Source of the DNA: Candidatus Wildermuthbacteria bacterium RIFOXYD1_FULL_50_12
GTDB lineage: Bacteria > Patescibacteriota > Minisyncoccia > Minisyncoccales > UBA10102
NCBI GenBank assembly: GCA_001825035.1
Contig: MHUO01000008.1
Location: 1-54,642 of the forward strand
Length of the DNA stretch: 54,642 bases
Direction of reading: 5' to 3'
Shown: positions 46,879-54,642 of the stretch, piece by piece
Layout of the letters: every line of letters begins with the position of its first letter
Numbering within the stretch: the first letter of the stretch is position 1
Program-made: the position numbers and the translations under genes
Notes under the pieces: generated by a model
What the model was told of the DNA's origin: nothing
The model's database searches: none
Seen by the model: the letters and a program-made list of their open reading frames with translations, nothing else

Positions 46879-47757
46879 ATGCGCTTGGCTTCTCCCCGTG
46901 TTGTCAAAGAAATCCTTGCCAAACAAAGCATCAAACCCAGCCGCGGCCTTGGGCAGAATTTTTTAATTGACGGCAATGTCGTGAAAAAGCTGGCTGACAC
47001 AGCCAACATAGACCCCAACGACACTGTGTTGGAAATCGGCCCGGGCATTGGCACCCTCACTCAAGAACTTGCTCCCCGCGCCAAAAAAGTAATCGCCGTG
47101 GAAAAAGACCGAAAAATGGTTGAAATACTCAAAGAAACCCTCGCGGGGCTCCAAAACATAGAAATTGTATGCACAGATGTCTTAAAACTCGATACCCAGC
47201 CCAAGGATTGCTCCAGAGGCGCATCCGCCTTGGGCGGAGGTCCGCCTCGGGCGGAAAACTACAAAGTAGTGGCAAACTTGCCCTACTATATTACAGCTCC
47301 TGTCATACGGAAATTTTTGGAGGGGGAACACAAACCTGCCTGCGCAGGCAGGCCAGAATCTTTGACGCTTATTGTGCAGAAAGAGGTTGCCCAACGAATC
47401 TGCGCAAAACCTCCGGATATGAACATCCTTGCCGTATCCGTGCAAATATACGCAGTGCCGAAAATTATCGCATATATAAAGAAAACGTCGTTCTGGCCTC
47501 AGCCAAAAGTTGACGCCGCCATACTGCAAATCACACCTCTTGCACACCCTTATCCCATACATTTCCCCAAATTCTTCACAATCGTGAAAGCCGGGTTTAA
47601 ACAGCCGAGAAAGCAGCTTATGAATAACTTGTCTGTGGGGTTTGGTTTTTCGCGGCAAAAAACAGAACAATGGCTTTACAAAAACAATATCCACTCCACT
47701 CGCCGCGCCGAAACCCTATCCTTGCAGGATTGGATAAACCTTGCAAATACCTTATAA
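46879..47757 (+). CDS. rsmA: 16S rRNA dimethyladenosine transferase
   Basis: SRGLGQNFLIDGNVVKKLADTANIDPNDTVLEIGPGIGTLTQEL, NYKVVANLPYYITAPVIR. Confidence 0.95.
   Translation: MRLASPRVVKEILAKQSIKPSRGLGQNFLIDGNVVKKLADTANIDPNDTVLEIGPGIGTLTQELAPRAKKVIAVEKDRKMVEILKETLAGLQNIEIVCTDVLKLDTQPKDCSRGASALGGGPPRAENYKVVANLPYYITAPVIRKFLEGEHKPACAGRPESLTLIVQKEVAQRICAKPPDMNILAVSVQIYAVPKIIAYIKKTSFWPQPKVDAAILQITPLAHPYPIHFPKFFTIVKAGFKQPRKQLMNNLSVGFGFSRQKTEQWLYKNNIHSTRRAETLSLQDWINLANTL
47224..47255. repeat. Tandem palindromic elements in rsmA
   Basis: tccgcc-ttg-ggcgga (47224-47238) and tccgcc-tcg-ggcgga (47241-47255). Confidence 0.8.
47335..47352. repeat. Palindromic element CCTGCCTGCGCAGGCAGG in rsmA
   Basis: Perfect 18-bp palindrome; encodes PACAGR. 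Confidence 0.88.
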
Positions 47758-47764
47758 TAAAGAA

Positions 47765-48202
47765 ATGCGGCTCCCCACCCTTGGCATCGTCACCGCCGTT
47801 TTGATTATCGCGCTTGTTGCCAGCATCTGGTTTTGGATTGCAATGTTTGGCCGGCAAACTCCTTCCGGTACAGGAGAACCGCTCACTAACTGCGCTGCCT
47901 TCGGAGAAGCTCGCGAGAGCTGCGAAAAAAGCATTGCGGTCGCGACAACGACCTTTTCTGGCACCGTTCTTGAAAGCAAACCCCTTTCTCACGAAGAAGC
48001 AAAACAGAAATACGGCGTACTGCTCAACAAATGGAACACAACGGTATGGGAAATTAAAATTGAGCTCTCGCCCTCAATTCCTTTCTCCAAGCCACAAGCC
48101 CAAAGAGAAGAATCTCCTATCAACGTTCGGCGAATTGTTGTTCTCACGGATCCCTCAGCCAAAATTGCGTTTCCAGTGAAATATGAAGTGGACACTCCAT
48201 GA
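47765..48202 (+). CDS. Small membrane-anchored protein
   Basis: MRLPTLGIVTAVLIIALVASIWFWIAMFG; 4-bp overlap with next CDS. Confidence 0.6.
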   Translation: MRLPTLGIVTAVLIIALVASIWFWIAMFGRQTPSGTGEPLTNCAAFGEARESCEKSIAVATTTFSGTVLESKPLSHEEAKQKYGVLLNKWNTTVWEIKIELSPSIPFSKPQAQREESPINVRRIVVLTDPSAKIAFPVKYEVDTP

Positions 48203-50172
48203 GAAAGTATAGATATTATCACAAGGCCTTCTCCCTGGGACTTTCCTTTATATTCTTTTTGGGTTTATTGTTTCTTTTTGCGACGATCCTCCCGGACACT
48301 GCAAAAGCCGATTGGTCTTGTTTCGGCCAGGCATATCCAGTTAATAACTGCCCCTTCCCCCCGTCTGGATTCACTGGCGCCTGCAAGGGCTCCGATGTCG
48401 CGGGAGTATGCGAAAACATGGGCGGGAGTTCCATAGGGTGGTCTGTTTGTGTTGAATGTCTTTTTGGTTGCGTACTCGATGCTTGGCTGCTGCCCCAATG
48501 CTTTATACCTCCGCCACCCCTGCCAACTGTTTCTATCTCTGCAGCCCCTTCGTCAATCATAGCAGGACAAAGTTCGACGCTCTCGTGGAACACCACAAAC
48601 GCTGTATCTTGTTGGGCATGGGGAGATTGGGGTGGAGTAAAACCCACTTCTGGCGCTCAGGCCGTAAGCCCTGGTACAACATCCACGTATGGAATTACCT
48701 GTCTAAATGCCATCGGTAATCAAGCTTTTGACACCACTACTATTACCGTTACTCCTCTGTGCGCAGCCCCCAATTCCTGCGTTGCGAATGCGGCTGTTTG
48801 TGCTGCTACGGGCGGAAGCGTCGACGCCGGCTATGCGTGCCTCCCGGCAGGAGTATGCTGCTCTCCGGCGCCGTGCGTGCCAACAACGGTTTGCGCGGGA
48901 GGACACCTGAGGGATTCTTGCACAGGAGCTATCACTACTGACTGCGGAGGAAGAGGGTGCACATCCGTTCCCCTTCAGTGTAATCCCATACAGTACACAC
49001 TCATCGTTTCAAGGGCAGGCGGCGGGGCCGGCACGGTAACGAGCGCTCCGGCTGGCATCAACTGCGGAGGCGCTTGTTCTGCCTTCTATAACGACGGTAC
49101 CACCATAACCCTGACGGCAGCGCCCGCAGGAGCTGATTCGTTTCAAAGCTGGTCTGTAAACTGCACTCCGCTCGCTGATCCCCGCCAATGCCAGATTACT
49201 CTCACTTCTAACCAAACCGTAACGGCTACGTTTAATCAGGCGCCGCAGGTGGACGCTGGGGCGGACCAGAGCGTTCCTCTTACCTGCCCCCCGACCGGAT
49301 GTTCCGTGAATGCCACGCTTTCGGGCATCGTGACAGACGACGGAATTCCAGGACCCTACACCGTAGAGTGGCGCCTTGTTGCGGGAGATGCCACAAAGGT
49401 GACAATAGCTGCGCCGGATTTAGAAACCACAACTGTAACCATTACCGGAAGCGGATATTACCGCTTTGAACTTACGGCAAACGACGGCTCTGCCACCGGT
49501 TCAGACAGGGTTGATGTAAGAGTGCTCAACGACCCACCTCAGGTAAACATAGCCGGGCCCGCTGTGGTGGAAGTTAAGTTCGGATTTCTCCCCATTATGC
49601 TTCAGGGAATCGCAAACGATGACGGGCGCCCCGCCCCTCCGGGAAATCTTGAGGTGCGGTGGAGCGGATTGGGACCTGGCATCGCAACCTTCAGCAATCC
49701 GGAAGAAAGAAATACCGAACTGCGCTTTTCTCAAGCCGGCGTCTATATTATCACGTTCGGTGCTGAAGACGGCGAGCTTCCAAGGGAAGCAAACGTGGAG
49801 GTCAGGTACGGCGCGCCCGAGCGCTACGGCTTAATTCCCTGCGGGGTGATTATTGACAATCCTGCCACTCCTTGGAACGAAACCGAGGGTTGCCAACTGC
49901 GGCACACGCTTTTGCTCTTGCGGAATGTCATTGATTTTACCCTTTGGCGGCTCATCCCGCTCGTCATTGCCGTGCTCGTGGTTGCCACCGGAGCCATTTT
50001 CTTCTTCCAGTTCGGAGGACCCGAAGTTATGGCAAAAGTGCGGCGCATCTGGTCTGCGATATTCAAGGGAGTACTCATCTTGCTGTTCTCGTGGCTCTTC
50101 CTTAACTTTCTTCTCGGCATTCTCGGCTTTGACATCTCCATCTTCGGCCAGTGGTACGCGATCACACCTTGA
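48199..50172 (+). CDS. Secreted/membrane multidomain protein (InlB-type repeat, PKD-like) with VirB2-like C-terminal TMs
   Basis: Signal peptide; YTLIVSRAGGGAGTVTSAPAGINCGGACSAFYNDGTTITLTAAP; Ig/PKD-like; C-terminal two TM helices. Confidence 0.75.
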   Translation: MRKYRYYHKAFSLGLSFIFFLGLLFLFATILPDTAKADWSCFGQAYPVNNCPFPPSGFTGACKGSDVAGVCENMGGSSIGWSVCVECLFGCVLDAWLLPQCFIPPPPLPTVSISAAPSSIIAGQSSTLSWNTTNAVSCWAWGDWGGVKPTSGAQAVSPGTTSTYGITCLNAIGNQAFDTTTITVTPLCAAPNSCVANAAVCAATGGSVDAGYACLPAGVCCSPAPCVPTTVCAGGHLRDSCTGAITTDCGGRGCTSVPLQCNPIQYTLIVSRAGGGAGTVTSAPAGINCGGACSAFYNDGTTITLTAAPAGADSFQSWSVNCTPLADPRQCQITLTSNQTVTATFNQAPQVDAGADQSVPLTCPPTGCSVNATLSGIVTDDGIPGPYTVEWRLVAGDATKVTIAAPDLETTTVTITGSGYYRFELTANDGSATGSDRVDVRVLNDPPQVNIAGPAVVEVKFGFLPIMLQGIANDDGRPAPPGNLEVRWSGLGPGIATFSNPEERNTELRFSQAGVYIITFGAEDGELPREANVEVRYGAPERYGLIPCGVIIDNPATPWNETEGCQLRHTLLLLRNVIDFTLWRLIPLVIAVLVVATGAIFFFQFGGPEVMAKVRRIWSAIFKGVLILLFSWLFLNFLLGILGFDISIFGQWYAITP

Positions 50173-50214
50173 CTTTTGTTTTCAAATCAAATCCGCGTTC
50201 TCCCTTTCAAATCC

Positions 50215-50244
50215 TTGACATTTTCGGGGGAATATAGGTATAAT
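50215..50244 (+). promoter_or_regulatory. Consensus sigma70 promoter
   Basis: TTGACA (50215-50220)-18-TATAAT (50239-50244). Confidence 0.8.
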
Positions 50245-50313
50245 TAAAATAGCGCAATCTGCCCATTTTAATCTGGGCAAAAGCAAAAGTACATACTAGG
50301 AAGGAGGTGGCCA

Positions 50314-50859
50314 ATGGTCACCATCGGACTACCAAGGAAAAAGGAATTCCGGATCCCGTGGTGGATACTCGGCGTCGCCATCGCGGCCATTGTCGTTGGC
50401 GCCGCGCTGGGCGCCGTTCTGCCGACGATGATCTTCGGCGGCAAGACCGCCGCCACCGACGTTCCGGCCGCTCCGGTGGTCAACACTGCCCAGATTGAGC
50501 GGCCAGCACCGCCTGCCCCAGTGACGAACAACCTTGGCTTCCAGGGACGCGCGGCACCAAGTGCCGCCTTCCCCCTCAGCGACGAGGAGTACCTCGCGGC
50601 CTCGCAACAAGCACTCGCGGACCCAAACACCCAAGGTGTGCAAGACGCTTTCGCAACACTCGGCCTGTTTGGAGATTCCTCGCGTATCGTCGTTTCTCCT
50701 CGTCGAGTGGATGAAGTAAGGGGCGCTTTGTACATTACCTATGAGGCGAAAACGCCGGAGGGGGATCTCTTCCGGCGCATGGGGAGAACCCTCGATATTA
50801 TGGTGGGGTTTGAACCCGCCACGGGTTGGAGGGCATCCGTGCAACCTCGCTCTCAATAG
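50314..50859 (+). CDS. Single-TM protein of unknown function
   Basis: aaggaggtg SD before ATG; PWWILGVAIAAIVVGAALGAVLPTMIFG. Confidence 0.75.
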   Translation: MVTIGLPRKKEFRIPWWILGVAIAAIVVGAALGAVLPTMIFGGKTAATDVPAAPVVNTAQIERPAPPAPVTNNLGFQGRAAPSAAFPLSDEEYLAASQQALADPNTQGVQDAFATLGLFGDSSRIVVSPRRVDEVRGALYITYEAKTPEGDLFRRMGRTLDIMVGFEPATGWRASVQPRSQ

Positions 50860-50880
50860 GTCGCCGGTAGGGCGCTCATG

Positions 50881-50920
50881 CGGGGGAGGAACTTTGAGTT
50901 CCTCCCCCGTCTTAATTTTC
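50881..50920 (+). terminator. Hairpin terminator between convergent genes
   Basis: gggggaggaac-tttga-gttcctccccc, then short T-rich tail. Confidence 0.75.
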
Positions 50921-50952
50921 AGGCACTCTCTTTTAAACTATACTCTATGGGA

Positions 50953-52068
50953 TCAGGGCTCCAAGATATTCATAATTACTTCGTCCCTGGCGCTTTGACC
51001 TGTGGCATTAAAACAGGTTACATCAAATATGACCTGATATGGAGGAGGATAACCTACATACGGACCCCTCCTAACTTTCGTATTAAATTCCGGGTCAGTG
51101 ATTGGCGCTCCATTAAAGACCCCTCCCACCAGTTCGGGCCCTCCAAAGCACTTTGTAGCATTGCTCGTAAACAGATAAACATCGACGTCTGGAACCGCTG
51201 GAACTGTCAAGGGACCATCGGAGCGCTCCAGGGGACCAACACGATCAGGATCAACTTTAAGATCGACGACTGGCAGAGGTTCAGGGGGGCCCGCAGAGGC
51301 AACACCCACAGGCAGTATAGCGTGCATCGTAGTCCCAAAACCAGGTCTATAGCAATCAAGCATGAAAAATGTCGGCGAAGTAGTAATGGGACCAACCGTC
51401 GCGCTCCCTCTAAAATCGGCGGGGTTGAGCGTAACAGTCCATAATCCTCCGGGATCGCTCGTTCCATCGCAGCGATCGAAAGCCGGATCTACGTTCCATG
51501 CCAATTCCGCAGAATTCCCGGAGTCCACGGTCGCACTTTTCCCGCCATTTACTGTAAAATCGAGGCCGAAAACTGGGGTTGGCATTCTGAGAGGATCGCA
51601 CGCCCCCTCTCTAAGTTTCGTACAATCAACCGGCTCAAAAATCGATCCGCTCAACACCGTAAGCTCTGGATTGATTACCTGAACAATAAGAAAAGACGAC
51701 ACTACAAGGAGGAGCCCGATGATGGCATTGCGTATTTTGTCGCGCGCTTCGCCAGCCATGGAAGGAGCGGCCCCCGAAACCAGCCATTGCACCCCGCCCC
51801 ACACGAGCATTACAAACGCAGACAATGCCGCAATCCCGACGATAAAATAGTATAAGTAAGCAATGATTTCGGCGAGATTTTGGTTTATGTTCAGGTTAAA
51901 GGGCCCGAATTTTGGATAGCTTAAATTTAAGCATATATTGTCTTCCGGGACGCACGTACTGCCGCATAGTTTCTCGCCGGACGCGCATGCTTGAGCCAGT
52001 GCAAAGACAGGAGCAAGGAGCACAATAAGCAAAGCGCAAGTAAGAAATACCCCAAAGAAACTTCTCAT
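50953..52068 (-). CDS. VirB2/TrbC-like membrane protein with extracellular domain
   Basis: MRSFFGVFLTCALLIVLLAPVFALAQA signal; IIAYLYYFIVGIAALSAFVMLVWGGVQWLVSG..GEARDKIRNAIIGLLLVVSSFLIVQVINPEL; start corrected from 52350. Confidence 0.75.
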   Translation of the reverse strand: MRSFFGVFLTCALLIVLLAPVFALAQACASGEKLCGSTCVPEDNICLNLSYPKFGPFNLNINQNLAEIIAYLYYFIVGIAALSAFVMLVWGGVQWLVSGAAPSMAGEARDKIRNAIIGLLLVVSSFLIVQVINPELTVLSGSIFEPVDCTKLREGACDPLRMPTPVFGLDFTVNGGKSATVDSGNSAELAWNVDPAFDRCDGTSDPGGLWTVTLNPADFRGSATVGPITTSPTFFMLDCYRPGFGTTMHAILPVGVASAGPPEPLPVVDLKVDPDRVGPLERSDGPLTVPAVPDVDVYLFTSNATKCFGGPELVGGVFNGAPITDPEFNTKVRRGPYVGYPPPYQVIFDVTCFNATGQSARDEVIMNILEP

Positions 52069-52132
52069 TAGTTTTATTATACCCTCTTGCAAATATTTTG
52101 TACACAAGAACAATTTGCTATATAATAGGTGA

Positions 52133-54642
52133 ATGGCGCACCAAAAAGCAAAAATCTTCTGGGGAGCGTTTGCGCTTCTGGTTTTTGTTTCTCTTTTTAC
52201 GCCCCGCCCGGCCGATGCCTTCGCTTGGATTCCTGTCATCCTAATCGGCGCCGCTCTGTTTACCCCCCTCCGAGGATTCCTTACCGATCCCATTGCACGC
52301 GCGCTGTACGAAGCTCTCTTAGCCGTTGTAAACGGCATTATCGCCCTCATTGCCTCAATCCTCCAAGGAATTTTTATTGGGATAGGAGAACTTTTAGTTT
52401 CTGCAATAAACTACTTTATTTCAATCCCGGTTTCCCCTGCCAACCCGCTTACGCCCCCTATGATTGTGGCGGCTTTCGACTTTACGCGACTGCTCGTCAA
52501 TGGCTTCTTCCTGCTTATACTTGTTTTTATCGGACTGGCAACCATTCTCCGCTGGCGGGAATACGAATTTCAGCAGACCCTCCCTCGACTTATCATCATC
52601 GTCCTTCTCGTGAACTTTAGCGGCGTGTTTGTCGGACTCGTGGTGGACATTGCGAATCTTGTTACCCACTTTTTCCTAAATGCGGTAGCCGGTGTAGGCG
52701 CTTTGTATTCTTCAAATCCGTGGGGAGCGTTCGCCCCCGAAGAAGCAAAGGTTGGGCAGAATATTGCACGTATTCTCTTTTACCTTATCGGCACTCTCAT
52801 TTATCTTTTCGTGATGCTTATTTTCGGATTTCGCGTTCTCGTACTGTGGGTGCTCACCATTCTCGCGCCCCTTGCTTTTGCCGCCTATATTCTGCCTATA
52901 ACAAGACGATGGTGGAGCCAATGGCTTGGATCGCTCATCCAATGGTCAATCATTGGCATCCCCATTTCCTTCTTTCTCGTCCTTGCGGGATTTATAATCT
53001 CGGCAGACCCCCCCGGTAATCCTTCAGCTTACGGTATTGGCACTGAAATAAGCGGGGCATTCGCCCCCCTTACCGCTCTTCTATTGCTTGCTCTCGGAGT
53101 CAGCATTGCTATAAGTTTGGCGCCCGCAAGCGCGCGCGGCATTCTCAATTTTGGCAGGAAAACCGCTGCCATTGCCAGCGGATTCCTTGTAGCGCAGGCA
53201 GTTATGAGAGCTGCTGAAAGCAAGAAGGTTCGCGGCGGCTTAGATAAATTAAGCTCTCCCGAAAATCCGAGATGGGGTTACGATAAAACAACGGGCGAGG
53301 CGAAGAGCGGCTTTTGGGCTGCCGCCCAAAGAGGACTGGGGGGCACAGTTGGGTTTGGCAGGAGAGCGGCCACAAAGCCTATGCAGCATGTCCTTACCGC
53401 GACAGAGAAGGATGCAGAGGAGAAGACAAATCGGGAGGCGATGAAAGCAAACGATATTGAACTTCGTACGGCGATGCTCCAGGCGGGCGCCGGGGCACAG
53501 AAACGAGGTGTATGGCGGGCGATATTGCAACGACGCCGGGTACGCCAGTTTTTTGACGCCGATACAATGAGCGGCACGCCGGAAAAGAGAGCATTTGCGA
53601 AAGCCAGACTGGAAGATGCTGCTCTCGCAGCGCACGACAACGCACTTGCAGAAGGAGATAGCGACACCGCTGAGGCAACGCAACGGGCGCTCTGGCACAA
53701 CGACAGGGCAATGAAACATATGGCAACGCTAGAAGACCAACGCACTGCAAGCGCTCAGGATGCGTATCGAGACAGGACGGGCTACACAGATCCCGAAACA
53801 AGGACATACATCGCAGGCGTCTCTGAAGCAGAATATGACCGAGGAGTTAGAAGTTTTCGCGAAAAGATTTTCCGCGAAGCAAAAACTCAGGACGACTTCA
53901 AGCAATTCCAACGAAGCGCCGTGCTTCGAGATGACTTTATCGATTTGATGCACAGCCAGCATGGCAGCGCCCATCAGGCAGCGGCATTCGTGAATGCATA
54001 CGGACAAGAGGGCATACAAAGACTTGAGGCCCGCAAGAAGGATGCTGCCCATTATGCCAGATTGGTTCAGAAAGGAGTTGAAACGGACCGGGAGGGAAAG
54101 CCCGTTCTCAGAAACTCTGCCGGAGAGATAGACCCCAAAGGAGAAAAGCAACGAATCTGGGGAGATAGAAACTTATCGCTGGCACGTTGGGAAGCTACAA
54201 CCGGAGGCCAAAACGTGGGTATCTCTGCAAAGGAAGGGGCAGAGCGCGCGGAAGACGTAAGACGACTCCAGCGGATCACGGCCAATTGGGCGGGACACTA
54301 TAATGAACTCCGAGACGAGTACGAACAGCTGATGGGAGATGAAGAAGGACGCGTAACAAGAGGCATCCTTGGGCTCCAACGCGAAATTGAGGACTTAAGG
54401 AGTTATCCTGAAGAGCATCGGACACCATCACAACGCGCTGGGCTTGAAGCATTACGCATAGAATACGGCCGTCGCTTGGGAACCCTGGGAGATAGGATGC
54501 GAGTTGACCCTGACCCAGAGGTCCGACGTTTATGGGAAACGACAGAAAGAGACCTTGTACGCCCTCGCGCACAAGAAAGAAGGCGCAGAACCGGCGAAGA
54601 AGATGAGGAAGAGAATGGAGAAGAAGATGGGGGGGAAGAAGA
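52133..54642 (+). CDS. VirB6/TrbL-like polytopic membrane protein with long charged cytoplasmic region (runs off window)
   Basis: Manually translated, at least 836 codons without stop: MAHQKAKIFWGAFALLVFVSLFTPRPADAFAW..; multiple TM; not in supplied ORF track. Confidence 0.85.
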   Translation, partial: MAHQKAKIFWGAFALLVFVSLFTPRPADAFAWIPVILIGAALFTPLRGFLTDPIARALYEALLAVVNGIIALIASILQGIFIGIGELLVSAINYFISIPVSPANPLTPPMIVAAFDFTRLLVNGFFLLILVFIGLATILRWREYEFQQTLPRLIIIVLLVNFSGVFVGLVVDIANLVTHFFLNAVAGVGALYSSNPWGAFAPEEAKVGQNIARILFYLIGTLIYLFVMLIFGFRVLVLWVLTILAPLAFAAYILPITRRWWSQWLGSLIQWSIIGIPISFFLVLAGFIISADPPGNPSAYGIGTEISGAFAPLTALLLLALGVSIAISLAPASARGILNFGRKTAAIASGFLVAQAVMRAAESKKVRGGLDKLSSPENPRWGYDKTTGEAKSGFWAAAQRGLGGTVGFGRRAATKPMQHVLTATEKDAEEKTNREAMKANDIELRTAMLQAGAGAQKRGVWRAILQRRRVRQFFDADTMSGTPEKRAFAKARLEDAALAAHDNALAEGDSDTAEATQRALWHNDRAMKHMATLEDQRTASAQDAYRDRTGYTDPETRTYIAGVSEAEYDRGVRSFREKIFREAKTQDDFKQFQRSAVLRDDFIDLMHSQHGSAHQAAAFVNAYGQEGIQRLEARKKDAAHYARLVQKGVETDREGKPVLRNSAGEIDPKGEKQRIWGDRNLSLARWEATTGGQNVGISAKEGAERAEDVRRLQRITANWAGHYNELRDEYEQLMGDEEGRVTRGILGLQREIEDLRSYPEEHRTPSQRAGLEALRIEYGRRLGTLGDRMRVDPDPEVRRLWETTERDLVRPRAQERRRRTGEEDEEENGEEDGGEE

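Noticed and set aside
52069-52350. N-terminal 94 codons of ORF 50953..52350(-)
   Set aside because: Antisense to the 5' end of the 52133(+) gene; a signal peptide starts at MRSFFGVFL (52068), which has its own promoter.
1-54642. CRISPR array, rRNA operon or prophage
   Set aside because: No regularly spaced direct repeats, no rRNA-like sequence and no phage structural genes were seen.

Overview
The window looks like a contiguous chromosomal segment of a reduced-genome bacterium, most likely Patescibacteria/CPR (Parcubacteria-like). This is inferred from gene content and protein style; no rRNA is present to confirm it. I recognise 18 tRNA genes and about 60 supported CDSs. Core genes: rplS, guaB/add/guaA, nrdR-nrdJ plus a PduO-type cobalamin adenosyltransferase, infB-rbfA, nusA-tig-clpP-rny, rpsO-NYN-pnp, a CCA-adding enzyme and rsmA. 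Envelope and pilus genes: a complete-looking type IV pilus block (pilB, pilC, several prepilins, pilM/N/O, two-component regulators) and the start of a VirB2/VirB6-like secretion cluster. An accessory island carries a restriction-modification pair, LexA, DUF2130 and a mini-nuclease. Main leads: (1) dispersed 15-18 bp palindromes (TCCGCCAGCTGGCGGA and CCTGCCTGCGCAGGCAGG families) inserted in frame in at least six proteins and also in a broken tRNA; (2) two related ~80-bp MITE-like elements with 14-bp perfect terminal inverted repeats at the infB/rbfA and pilC/prepilin junctions; (3) the accessory island bounded by 41-bp direct repeats (39/41 identical) next to tandem tRNAs; (4) a recurrent -10 / N6-7 / ATG arrangement indicating leaderless mRNAs; (5) a very acidic microprotein with perfect promoter hexamers and its own terminator, absent from the ORF track; (6) an open-ended ORF of at least 836 codons at the right edge, also absent from the track. 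All functional calls come from reading motifs, not database searches.
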